Made by a program: the position numbers and the translations under genes. Shown here one piece after another: positions 1 to 6,637 of a stretch of DNA of 8,422 bases. Source of the stretch: HGM10836 sp964430375 (GTDB lineage: Bacteria; Bacillota_I; Bacilli_A; RF39; UBA660); assembly GCA_964430375.1 (NCBI GenBank), contig CAYSEZ010000045.1, positions 1 to 8,422 of the forward strand, given 5' to 3'. How positions within the stretch are numbered: position 1 is the first letter of the stretch; every line of letters starts with the position of its first letter. The notes under the pieces were generated by a model. The model had not been told where the DNA came from. It saw nothing but the letters and a program-made list of their open reading frames with translations, and made no database searches.

Positions 1-13
1 ATGGTTAATATTT

Positions 14-46
14 ATATAAAAACAATCTTTATGGTTGTTTTTATAT
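14..46. terminator. Hairpin, possible terminator of an upstream gene
   Basis: The sequence shows a perfect 12-bp inverted repeat: ATATAAAAACAA at 14-25 and TTGTTTTTATAT at 35-46. A T-G and a C-G pair can extend it inward, leaving a loop of about 5 bases. The 3' arm contains five Ts and more T-rich sequence follows. It could end transcription of a + strand gene lying left of the window, or act in both directions because the 5' arm is A-rich. It lies just before the next promoter, which fits a gene boundary. The AT-only outer stem makes it a weak structure. Confidence 0.45.
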
Positions 47-63
47 TTTATTAATTAATTATA

Positions 64-75
64 TGCTATAATATA
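64..75 (+). promoter_or_regulatory. Extended -10 promoter for the 557-aa gene
   Basis: TGCTATAATATA contains an extended -10 (TGn followed by TATAAT at 67-72). No good -35 hexamer sits 16-18 bp upstream, which is tolerated in extended -10 promoters. It would start transcription near 79 and leave a leader of about 105 bases that is AT-rich and shows no convincing structure. The same TATAATATA box recurs before frr and the ATPase gene. Confidence 0.5.
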
Positions 76-183
76 AATGAAATTTGATGTGATTGATAAT
101 TATTTATTATTTAATAATTTATTCGTATATATATTTTATATAATTATTAAAAATTTTATAATTAATTTATTCTGGGAGGATTT

Positions 184-1857
184 ATGGAGAAAGTACTTAG
201 TATTCTTAATAAAGAAGTTAATAAAATAGATTCAGAAATAAGTAAATTACAAAATGATAATGAATTAATTAAACTTAAAAAGCTAGTTAAAACATATAAT
301 GCTGATATTAAAAGTGTAGATGTTAATTTAATTAAAAGAGTGTTAAAATTAGATTCATTTTTAGTTACTAAGTTAAATTTTATTATTTCTCATTACGATG
401 TAATTATTGCTATAGATGATGAGGATACTAATAGTTTTTATAATAGAATTATTGAACAGATAGGTAGAATGCTTTTTTCTAAATATGATGATCTTAGAAA
501 AAATAATAATGACGCTATTAATTTATTGATAGAGAAAAAAAGAAAGTTAGAGCTATTATCTAGTAAACTAAGTTTAATTAATTTGAATGATTCTTATGAG
601 TCAATAAGTGAGATATTAGATTTAATTGATGATGCTCCTTTATATGCTAAAAAGAAAAAAGAAATTGTTCTTTTAGTTAATAAATATTTTTTTGATAATG
701 CTAATAAAGATAATATAAATGAAGTTGTAGATGAAGAAGTTAGTTTGAAAATAGATGATGAAGTTATTGCTTCTTTGACTCAAGTAGAGGAAATTACTGA
801 ATGTGTTGTAGATAATTTTGAAGTAATATCTGAAGATAATAATTCTGAATTTATGGATCAGTTTCTTTTACTGAAAAATGAAGTTAAAAAGATTTTAAAT
901 GAAAACAGGTTTTATACTGATGATATTTATAATCTTTGTGAGAAATATCATATTGATTTTGATATGTTTATGAATTATCTTAATAAAGAAGATTATGATA
1001 ATTTGATTGGTTTATTAGGTGGTGATGTTTCTACTTTATATTTAGATTTTATTAAGTCTTTGTATGATTTAAAAGATTGTATGACTTTTGATGATGCTAA
1101 TATTTTAGAGTCTTCTATTACGTTTATTGAAGATGCTATAGAAAGTTTTAATTATTTTAAAGAGATTTATTTAAATAGTTCTTCTCTTTCTAGTATTTCT
1201 TATTATGATAAATTTATTGCTTCGTCAAAAACTATTTTGTTATTTGCTAAGGATAAAGATGGAAATTATACAATTGATAGTACTTTGAAAACTGGTGATA
1301 GTAATCAAATGAGTTTGAAAGAACAAGCTGTTTATGAAACAATTAAAACTTTTAGTTTTATTCCTTATATGTCTGATAATTCTTCTAATAATTGTGAAAT
1401 GGCTTATAGTGGTTCAAGAGAGAAAAAAGCAAGAGCTAGAATTGATGTTGTTTATAAGAATAATCCTGTTAAAAAAGAGAAAAAGAAGATTGTAGATAGT
1501 GAATTTGGTACTTCTCATAAGAGATATAGAACTAATAATTATCCTAGGGTTTCTTATGTAGTTATACCAATTTGTGATGTAAATCGTAGTAAACTTGCTG
1601 AAGTTTTTGATAATTTTGATTTACTTCATACTACTTCTGTTGTTGTATTTACAGGTTCTTGCTATGTTACTTCTGGTCATGAAGAATATAGTGTTTTAAA
1701 TGATGCATTAGATAGCTCTAGAGAGAATATTAGGTATTTAAAAAAAGTATTTGGAGATCCTAAAGCTGATATTAAAGTTTTAACTGATATTGTTAATGAA
1801 AGTATGAAATATGCTTTTGATTATATAGATAATAAATCTAATATAAAAATTGAATAG
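184..1857 (+). CDS. Uncharacterised 557-residue coiled-coil-rich protein
   Basis: I do not recognise this protein. The ATG at 184 has a strong GGGAGGA ribosome binding site at 174-180. Residues 1-35 and about 110-135 are rich in K/E/L and look like amphipathic or coiled-coil helices. Residues 170-225 are strongly acidic and probably a flexible linker. Residues 225-345 look mostly helical. The C-terminal part (about 346-535) looks like a mixed alpha/beta domain: a basic stretch (SREKKARARIDVVYK 411-425; KKEKKK 430-435), then hydrophobic strands VSYVVIPI (456-463) and TSVVVFTGSCYV (484-495), and a final helix. There is no signal peptide or membrane segment, so it is likely cytoplasmic. It contains no tryptophan in 557 residues. 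It has its own promoter and stands 74 bases before frr, so it need not be functionally linked to it. The basic patch could contact nucleic acid, but that is only a guess. Confidence 0.8.
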   Translation: MEKVLSILNKEVNKIDSEISKLQNDNELIKLKKLVKTYNADIKSVDVNLIKRVLKLDSFLVTKLNFIISHYDVIIAIDDEDTNSFYNRIIEQIGRMLFSKYDDLRKNNNDAINLLIEKKRKLELLSSKLSLINLNDSYESISEILDLIDDAPLYAKKKKEIVLLVNKYFFDNANKDNINEVVDEEVSLKIDDEVIASLTQVEEITECVVDNFEVISEDNNSEFMDQFLLLKNEVKKILNENRFYTDDIYNLCEKYHIDFDMFMNYLNKEDYDNLIGLLGGDVSTLYLDFIKSLYDLKDCMTFDDANILESSITFIEDAIESFNYFKEIYLNSSSLSSISYYDKFIASSKTILLFAKDKDGNYTIDSTLKTGDSNQMSLKEQAVYETIKTFSFIPYMSDNSSNNCEMAYSGSREKKARARIDVVYKNNPVKKEKKKIVDSEFGTSHKRYRTNNYPRVSYVVIPICDVNRSKLAEVFDNFDLLHTTSVVVFTGSCYVTSGHEEYSVLNDALDSSRENIRYLKKVFGDPKADIKVLTDIVNESMKYAFDYIDNKSNIKIE

Positions 1858-1904
1858 TATATAAAATTAAGTGTTAAAGTCTTTTATTTTTTTCTATTTA
1901 ATTG

Positions 1905-1913
1905 TATAATATA
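1905..1913 (+). promoter_or_regulatory. Promoter -10 box for frr
   Basis: TATAATATA lies in the 74-base gap between the unknown gene and frr, preceded by TTG and a T-rich stretch (1888-1893). The -35 position (about 1882-1887, TTTTAT) is poor. Transcription would start near 1917, right at the AAGGAGA ribosome binding site (1917-1923), giving a very short leader of about 15 bases. No convincing terminator separates it from the gene upstream, so read-through is also possible. Confidence 0.5.
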
Positions 1914-1931
1914 TTTAAGGAGAGATAATTT

Positions 1932-2477
1932 ATGAATAATGATTTTTTAAATATTGCAAAAGAAAAAATGGATAAAGCTATTAATAATTTAGAAGATAGA
2001 TTTTCTACTGTAAGAGCAGGGCGTGCTAATCCTAGTATGTTAGATAATGTTTATGTTCCTTATTATGGAACACCTACTTTAGTAAAGAGTCTTGCTACTA
2101 TTTCAGTACCTGAAGCTAGACAACTTAATATTAGACCTTTTGATAGATCTATTTTGGGTGCAATAGAAAAAGCTATTTTTGAAGCTAATCTAGGAGTTAC
2201 TCCGAATAATAATGGAGAAGCTATTTTTATTACTATTCCACCTCTTACTGAAGAAAGAAGAAAAGAACTTGTAAAACAAATAAAAGAGTATGCAGAAGAG
2301 GGAAGAATTGCAATACGTAATATTAGACGTGATGTAATCGAAGATATTAAGAAAGCAAAACTTCCAGAGGATGAGGAAAAAAGTACAATAGATAGTCTTC
2401 AAGATGTAGTAAATGATTACAATAAAAAGATTGAATTATTAATAGGTGAAAAGGAAAAGGATTTAATGGAAATATGA
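1932..2477 (+). CDS. frr: Ribosome recycling factor
   Basis: RRF splits the post-termination 70S ribosome together with EF-G, freeing subunits for another round; it is cytoplasmic and normally essential. The 181 residues match the family length (about 185). Characteristic signatures are visible: the N-terminal helix with TVRAGRANPSMLD (26-38), the hinge and domain II region YYGTPTLVKSLATISVPEAR (44-63), RPFD (68-71), the NNNGEAIFITIPPLTEERR stretch (92-110), and the domain I helix IAIRNIRRD (126-134) carrying the conserved arginines that contact 23S rRNA. AAGGAGA is 8 bases before the ATG. The gene ends at TGA, in register with the normal RRF C-terminus, so TGA is a stop here. Usually pyrH lies directly upstream; here it does not. 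The Y-family polymerase gene follows after 25 bases and is probably co-transcribed. Confidence 0.97.
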   Translation: MNNDFLNIAKEKMDKAINNLEDRFSTVRAGRANPSMLDNVYVPYYGTPTLVKSLATISVPEARQLNIRPFDRSILGAIEKAIFEANLGVTPNNNGEAIFITIPPLTEERRKELVKQIKEYAEEGRIAIRNIRRDVIEDIKKAKLPEDEEKSTIDSLQDVVNDYNKKIELLIGEKEKDLMEI

Positions 2478-2502
2478 TTTATTCATATTTTTTCTTATTG
2501 TT

Positions 2503-3675
2503 ATGGAAAGAGTTATATTACATATAGATGTTAATAATGCTTTTTTATCGTGGACTGCTTCAGATTTATTAAATAAAGGTTCTAAATTAGATATTAGAAC
2601 TATACCTAGTGTAATTGGAGGTTCTAAAGAAAATAGAACAGGTATTGTTCTTGCTAAAAGTATTCCGGCGAAAAAATGTGGAATAGTAAGTGCAGAAACT
2701 TTATATTCTGCTTTTAGAAAGTGTCCTAATTTGAAGGTTTTTCCTCCTGATCATAATTTATATGAAATGATGAGTGATGCTTTATTTACTTATTTAAGAA
2801 GTTTTACACCTGATATTGAAATTGCTTCAATTGATGAATGTTATATGGATTATGGAAAAGTTAAAAATTTATATGGAGATGAAATAGAATTTGCTTATAA
2901 GTTAAAAGAAGATATTAAAAATAGATTTGGTTTTACTGTTAATATTGGTATTGCTAATAATAAACTTTGTGCAAAAATGGCTTCTGATTTTGAAAAACCA
3001 GATAAAGTACACACTTTATATATGAATGAAGTAGAAAGTAAGATGTGGCCACTTCCTGTTTCAGATTTATTTGGAGTAGGTAAACAAACTAGTCAAAAAC
3101 TTTATAGTCTTGGTATTAAAACTATAAAAGATTTAGCATTATATGATAGTTATAAATTATCTTTATATTTTAAAAATACTTATAAAGATTTAATTAATAG
3201 AGCAAGAGGTATTGATGATTCTGTAGTTAGTAATACTGACATAGTAAAAGGAATAAGTAATGAAATTACTTTAAAGGAAGATGTTATAAGTAAAGAAGAG
3301 TTATTTCCTTATTTAGAGTTTTTATCTTTAAAAGTATCTAAAAGAATTAAAGAAGAGGGAAAACGTGCTTTTGTTATATGTTTGATACTTAAAGATAATT
3401 ATTTTAAAAGATTTAATCATCAAAGGAAGTTAAAAAATCCGGTTAATTCTAGTAAAGAAATATATGAAATATCTAAAGAGTTACTTAATGAAATGTGGAC
3501 TGGTAGTGCTATTAGATTGGTGGGAATTAGACTTGATAGTTTAACTGAATCTTATAGTTATCAGACTTCTTTGTTTGATAAAAGTGATAAGAAAGAGGAT
3601 GAAGAGATAGATAATTTAATTGATAGTATTAATAAAAAGTATGGTAAAAATGTAATAAGTAAGGGTAAGTTTTAA
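2503..3675 (+). CDS. dinB: Y-family translesion DNA polymerase (DinB/UmuC type)
   Basis: A low-fidelity polymerase that copies past DNA lesions. At 390 residues it has the full palm-fingers-thumb plus little-finger layout. Active-site carboxylates are present: D9 in HIDVNNAF and D111/E112 in ASIDECYMDYG. F14 sits where the steric-gate residue excluding ribonucleotides is expected. Other family signatures are TVNIGIANNKLCAKMASDFEKP (145-166) and the helix-hairpin-helix thumb around PVSDLFGVGKQTSQKLYSLGI (185-205). Near the C-terminus, QTSLF (354-358) fits the beta-clamp binding consensus QLxLF, so the protein should be recruited to the replisome. DVNNAFLSW resembles a Firmicutes subgroup intermediate between DinB and UmuC, so the gene symbol is approximate. 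The ATG at 2503 matches the family N-terminus (MERVILHID), yet no Shine-Dalgarno precedes it and the 25-base gap after frr is T-rich. No LexA box was seen. The frame extends only to 2467 with no better start. Confidence 0.93.
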   Translation: MERVILHIDVNNAFLSWTASDLLNKGSKLDIRTIPSVIGGSKENRTGIVLAKSIPAKKCGIVSAETLYSAFRKCPNLKVFPPDHNLYEMMSDALFTYLRSFTPDIEIASIDECYMDYGKVKNLYGDEIEFAYKLKEDIKNRFGFTVNIGIANNKLCAKMASDFEKPDKVHTLYMNEVESKMWPLPVSDLFGVGKQTSQKLYSLGIKTIKDLALYDSYKLSLYFKNTYKDLINRARGIDDSVVSNTDIVKGISNEITLKEDVISKEELFPYLEFLSLKVSKRIKEEGKRAFVICLILKDNYFKRFNHQRKLKNPVNSSKEIYEISKELLNEMWTGSAIRLVGIRLDSLTESYSYQTSLFDKSDKKEDEEIDNLIDSINKKYGKNVISKGKF

Positions 3676-3685
3676 TTTTTTTCTA

Positions 3686-3717
3686 TAGTAAAATAAATTA
3701 ATGTGTAGTAAAATATA
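3686..3717 (+). promoter_or_regulatory. pgk promoter region with 20-bp-spaced direct repeat
   Basis: The element TAGTAAAATA occurs twice, at 3686-3695 and 3706-3715, exactly 20 bp apart. The second copy contains a -10-like TAAAATATA (3709-3717), comparable to the box before spo0A. No convincing -35 is seen. Transcription would start near 3721, shortly before the TGGAGG ribosome binding site (3729-3734). The upstream copy could be a second -10 box or half of a regulator site. There is no hairpin terminator between the polymerase gene and pgk. Confidence 0.4.
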
Positions 3718-3738
3718 GATATAGTTAATGGAGGTTAT

Positions 3739-4914
3739 ATGAAAAGTATTAAAGATTTTGATGTAAAAAATAAGACTGTAGTTTTAAGATGTGATTTTAA
3801 TGTTCCAATTAAAGATGGAGAAATAATGGATGATACAAGAATTAAAAGTAGTTTAAAGACTATTAATTATTTATTAGATAATGATGCTAGAATAGTTGTT
3901 TTATCTCATTTAGGTAAAGTTAAGTCAGTAGATGATTTAAGTAAAAATAGTTTAAGTGCTGTTTATAAAAGATTAAATGAATATCTTCCTAATAAGTTTA
4001 AATTTGTATCTAGTTTAGAAGAAGATGTAATAAGAGATGAGGTTTCTAATTTAGATTATGGAAAAGGTATTCTTTTAGAAAATACTAGGTTTTATGATTT
4101 AAATGGTAAGAGGGAAAGCACATGTGATGATAAACTTGCTTTATTTTGGGCAAGTCTTGGAGATATATTTATAAATGATGCATTTGGTACTTTACATAGA
4201 AAGCATGCTTCTAATTATGGGGTGTCTTTATATTTACCTTCTGGGATTGGTTTTTTAGTGGAAGATGAACTAGAGTATTTAGATAGACTTGATGATCCAA
4301 AACGTCCTTTTGGAGTTATTATGGGTGGTTCTAAAGTTAGTGATAAACTTGCTGTTATTAATTCATTAATAAAAAAAGTAGATTATCTTTTTGTTGGGGG
4401 TGCAATGGCGTTTACTTTTTTAAAGGCAAAAGGTTATGATATAGGTAATTCTTTATATGAAGAAGAACAAATTAGTTATTGTAATGATTTACTTGATAAT
4501 TATGGAGAAAAAATTATTTTACCTGTTGATTTTTATGGTAGTGATAGTTTTTCTAATGATAATACTAGGTTAGAGGAAGTGGGAAGTTTTAGTTCTAGTT
4601 TTATGGGACTTGATATTGGAGATAAAACTATTTCTTTATTTAATGATAAGTTAAAAAATGTTAATACTTTATTTTGGAATGGTCCACTTGGTGTTTATGA
4701 GTTTGATAATTATAAAAAAGGTACTAAAGAGATTATGAGTTTTATATGTGATAATAATCTTACTTCAATTATTGGTGGAGGAGATATTGTTACGTGTGTT
4801 AATGAGTTTGGTTTTAGTGATAAAGTAACATTTGTATCTACTGGTGGTGGTGCTAGTTTAAATTATATAGTAGATAAAAATTTACCTGGTTTAGTAAATA
4901 TAGAAAGTAGGTAG
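3739..4914 (+). CDS. pgk: Phosphoglycerate kinase
   Basis: Catalyses 1,3-bisphosphoglycerate + ADP = 3-phosphoglycerate + ATP, the first ATP-yielding step of glycolysis, in the cytoplasm. Length 391 is normal. N-domain substrate-binding motifs: RCDFNVP (17-23; D19, N21), DDTRI (31-35; R34), SHLGK (56-60), LLENTRF (112-118; R117) and NDAFGTLHRKHAS (146-158; R154). C-domain nucleotide-binding motifs: GGSKVSDK (196-203), FVGGAMAFTFLKAKG (218-232), FWNGPLGVYEF (312-322; E321), GGGD (346-349) and STGGGAS (367-373). Oddities: SHLGK rather than SHLGR, and isoleucine after GGGD where serine is usual. The start has TGGAGG four bases upstream. tpiA starts 2 bases after the TAG stop, so the two are one operon. 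gap, gpmI and eno are not in the window. Confidence 0.97.
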   Translation: MKSIKDFDVKNKTVVLRCDFNVPIKDGEIMDDTRIKSSLKTINYLLDNDARIVVLSHLGKVKSVDDLSKNSLSAVYKRLNEYLPNKFKFVSSLEEDVIRDEVSNLDYGKGILLENTRFYDLNGKRESTCDDKLALFWASLGDIFINDAFGTLHRKHASNYGVSLYLPSGIGFLVEDELEYLDRLDDPKRPFGVIMGGSKVSDKLAVINSLIKKVDYLFVGGAMAFTFLKAKGYDIGNSLYEEEQISYCNDLLDNYGEKIILPVDFYGSDSFSNDNTRLEEVGSFSSSFMGLDIGDKTISLFNDKLKNVNTLFWNGPLGVYEFDNYKKGTKEIMSFICDNNLTSIIGGGDIVTCVNEFGFSDKVTFVSTGGGASLNYIVDKNLPGLVNIESR

Positions 4915-4916
4915 TT

Positions 4917-5627
4917 ATGAAAAAATTAGTTGTATTTAATCATAAGATGTATTTAGATTTTTTTGATATTAAAGATTATATTAGTTCTATAAAAGATAAT
5001 ATAAGAACTGATATTGACGTAGTTATATGTCCTAGTGATATATTTATACCTTTTTTTGTAGGTAAGTATGATTTTAAACTTGGTGCACAAAATTTATGTA
5101 GTACTTTTTGTACTGGGGAAGCCTCTGCTCTAATGTTAAAGTCTATCGGAGTAAAATATGTAATACTAGGTCATAGTGAAAGACGTGAGAAATTAAATGA
5201 ATCAGGTCATGATATTAATTTAAAAATAAAGGATTCTTTATCTAATAATATTGTTCCTATTGTATGTGTTGGTGAAACTAAAGAAGATAGAGAACTTAAA
5301 AAAACTGGTGAAGTTATATTAAAACAATTAAAAGAATATTTTAGAGGAGTCGAAGTAAATACTGATATTGTTATTGCATATGAACCTATTTGGGCTATTG
5401 GAAGTGGAGTTATTCCTAGTAATAATGATATACAAGAAGTAGTTAATTTAATTAAAAATGCTATATATAAAGTACATAATGTTAATATTAGAGTTTTATA
5501 TGGTGGTAGTGTTAATGAATCTAATGTAAAAGAGTTAGAGAAAATTGATGAGCTTGATGGATATTTACTTGGTAAGGTAAGTTCTAATCCAGAAAAGGTA
5601 TTAAAACTGTTAAATAGTGTAAAGTAA
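4917..5627 (+). CDS. tpiA: Triosephosphate isomerase
   Basis: Interconverts dihydroxyacetone phosphate and glyceraldehyde 3-phosphate in glycolysis. It is a TIM barrel, normally a dimer. The 236 residues are somewhat shorter than the usual 250. Catalytic residues are intact: N8 and K10 in FNHKM, H86 in GHSERR (85-90), E156 in AYEPIWAIGSG (154-164, including the phosphate-gripping loop 6). Also visible are GAQN (56-59), FCTGEAS (64-70), PIVCVGET (114-121), YGGSVN (195-200) and DGYLLGK (214-220). Oddities: the usual GNWKMN reads FNHKMY, replacing the near-invariant tryptophan by histidine, and the late GGASL motif reads GKVSS. The ATG is 2 bases after the pgk stop; an AGTAGG-like ribosome binding site (4906-4911) lies inside the end of pgk, suggesting translational coupling. 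Confidence 0.96.
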   Translation: MKKLVVFNHKMYLDFFDIKDYISSIKDNIRTDIDVVICPSDIFIPFFVGKYDFKLGAQNLCSTFCTGEASALMLKSIGVKYVILGHSERREKLNESGHDINLKIKDSLSNNIVPIVCVGETKEDRELKKTGEVILKQLKEYFRGVEVNTDIVIAYEPIWAIGSGVIPSNNDIQEVVNLIKNAIYKVHNVNIRVLYGGSVNESNVKELEKIDELDGYLLGKVSSNPEKVLKLLNSVK

Positions 5628-5629
5628 TT

Positions 5630-5689
5630 AAAAAAAGACTGGTTTCGACAAAGTTAGATAAAAAATACTCTAGAAATTAATCTTTTTTT
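5630..5689 (+). terminator. Possible weak terminator after tpiA
   Basis: AAAAAAAGA (5630-5638) is complementary to TCTTTTTTT (5681-5689), a 9-bp A/T-rich stem ending in a run of seven Ts. The intervening loop is about 42 bases and holds the Spo0A box, so the structure is far from a classic terminator. Separation of tpiA from spo0A is likely because spo0A has its own promoter, but this element alone does not prove termination. Confidence 0.25.
5643..5652 (-). promoter_or_regulatory. Spo0A-binding site (0A box) upstream of spo0A
   Basis: TTTCGACAAA on the + strand is TTTGTCGAAA on the - strand, a perfect match to the established Spo0A box core TGTCGAA including the preferred flanking T and A residues. 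CG dinucleotides are rare in this genome, so chance is less likely. It lies about 42 bp upstream of the spo0A -10 box, a position compatible with activation. A much weaker 5/7 match (AGACGAA, 5716-5722) overlaps the start of the spo0A ribosome binding site. Autoregulation of spo0A is known in Bacillus subtilis; here it is inferred from the site. Confidence 0.7.
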
Positions 5690-5693
5690 GTTG

Positions 5694-5704
5694 TAAAATA
5701 TAAT
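5694..5704 (+). promoter_or_regulatory. spo0A promoter -10 region
   Basis: TAAAATATAAT offers two overlapping -10 hexamers, TAAAAT (5694-5699) and a perfect TATAAT (5699-5704), preceded by TTTGTTG. No consensus -35 lies 16-18 bp upstream, so help from an activator at the 0A box would make sense (inference). No clear SigH promoter (AGGA/GAAT) was found. Ribosome binding site: AAGGGAG at 5721-5727. Confidence 0.5.
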
Positions 5705-5732
5705 TGCGTGGTAGTAGACGAAGGGAGATAAA

Positions 5733-6503
5733 ATGGAAAAGATAAAACTTCTTGTCGTTGATGACAATGTAGAACTTGTTACAATGATAAAAGAATATTT
5801 TAGTAGTCACGCAAGTATTGAAGTTAGTATGGTTGCATATGATGGAGAAAAGGGACTTGAACTTATTAAATCTAATTTGAATAGTTATGATATAGTTTTA
5901 TTAGATTTAATTATGCCTAGGAAAGATGGAGTTTCTGTTTTAGAAGATATGAATAAGTTAAATATTGATAAAAAGGTTATTGTTCTTACTTCTTATAATA
6001 CACAAGAAATGATTAGAAAAGTTGCTTCTTATGGGGTTAATTATTTTATATTAAAGCCATTTGAACTAGCAGAACTTGAAAAAAGAGTTTTAGAACTTGG
6101 CGAGTCTTGTCATTATGAAAATAAGTCAATAAATTTATATCATCATAATTTACAGATATCTATAACTAATATTTTACATGAATTAGGTGTTCCATCTCAT
6201 ATTAAGGGATATCAATATATTAGGGAAGGTATTACTATTATTTTTGAAAGACCTGATGTAATAGGTGGAATAACAAAGGAACTTTATCCAGAAATTGCTG
6301 ATAAGTATGAAACAACTGTTTCTCGTGTAGAACGTGCAATTAGGCACGCAATTGAAGTAAGTTGGAATAGAGGAAATTGGGATCTTATGGAAAGTATTTT
6401 TGGTCATAGTGTTGACGTAGATAAGGCAAAACCTACTAATTCTGAATTTATTGTAACCATAGCAGATAAACTTCGATTAGAATTTAGTAAAGTAGTACAA
6501 TAA
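5733..6503 (+). CDS. spo0A: Sporulation master response regulator Spo0A
   Basis: DNA-binding response regulator that, when phosphorylated, commits cells to sporulation and other stationary-phase programmes. The receiver domain spans about 4-122: acidic pocket D10/D11 (VVDDN), phospho-acceptor D58 in VLLDLIMP, T86 in VLTSY and K108 in LKPF are all present. A short linker (about 123-139) joins the Spo0A_C effector domain (about 140-252): ITNILHELGVPSHIKGYQYIREG (144-166), LYPEIADKYETTVSRVERAIRHAIEVSWNRGN containing the recognition helix SRVERAIRHAIEVSW (197-211), and KPTNSEFIVTIADKLRLEF (233-251). The total of 256 is slightly shorter than B. subtilis (267), mainly in the linker. All key residues argue for a working protein. 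No phosphorelay gene is adjacent; its neighbours are tpiA and the repeat/ATPase region. A 0A box upstream suggests autoregulation, and a terminator overlaps the stop codon. Confidence 0.97.
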   Translation: MEKIKLLVVDDNVELVTMIKEYFSSHASIEVSMVAYDGEKGLELIKSNLNSYDIVLLDLIMPRKDGVSVLEDMNKLNIDKKVIVLTSYNTQEMIRKVASYGVNYFILKPFELAELEKRVLELGESCHYENKSINLYHHNLQISITNILHELGVPSHIKGYQYIREGITIIFERPDVIGGITKELYPEIADKYETTVSRVERAIRHAIEVSWNRGNWDLMESIFGHSVDVDKAKPTNSEFIVTIADKLRLEFSKVVQ

Positions 6504-6527
6504 AATGATAGAGATATCATTTTTTTT
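6502..6527 (+). terminator. Rho-independent terminator of spo0A
   Basis: A perfect 9-bp stem AAAATGATA (6502-6510) / TATCATTTT (6515-6523) encloses a GAGA loop, a GNRA-type tetraloop, and runs into eight Ts (6520-6527). The 5' arm begins inside the spo0A TAA stop codon. It is one of the two clearest terminators in the window and makes spo0A the end of its transcript. Confidence 0.85.
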
Positions 6528-6540
6528 AATAAAAAATGCA

Positions 6541-6589
6541 ATATTTTCACCAGTAAATACTATATAATGATATTATGTGGTGAAAATAT
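6541..6589. repeat. 12-bp inverted repeat enclosing a TATAAT
   Basis: ATATTTTCACCA (6541-6552) and TGGTGAAAATAT (6578-6589) are perfect inverted repeats separated by 25 bases. The spacer holds TATAAT (6563-6568) and a nested dyad ATAAT-GAT-ATTAT (6564-6576). No T-run follows on the + strand, so it is not a usual terminator for spo0A. On the - strand TGCATTTTTT follows the stem, but no - strand gene is seen. It could be a two-half-site operator around a promoter that transcribes the repeat array. The right arm shares TGGTG plus A-run with the array units. Confidence 0.55.
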
Positions 6590-6637
6590 ACTAATGTAAA
6601 AGTATATTTTAAAGTATTTTAAGCTGTTGAAATATTC

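Noticed and set aside
1861..1900. Terminator between the unknown gene and frr
   Set aside because: A T-rich run is present but only a 4-5 bp stem with almost no loop can form.
2190..2402. 70-residue reading frame on the - strand inside frr
   Set aside because: Shadow of frr; composition is the reverse of a conserved coding region and there is no promoter or ribosome binding site.
2475..2477. TGA read as tryptophan (Mycoplasma code)
   Set aside because: TGA ends frr at the normal RRF length, tryptophans are TGG, and Spo0A is absent from mycoplasmas.
5348..5354. AGTCGAA inside tpiA as a second Spo0A box
   Set aside because: One mismatch, inside coding sequence, codes for conserved-length protein; likely chance.
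6183..6407. 74-residue reading frame on the - strand inside spo0A
   Set aside because: Lies entirely opposite the conserved Spo0A effector domain.
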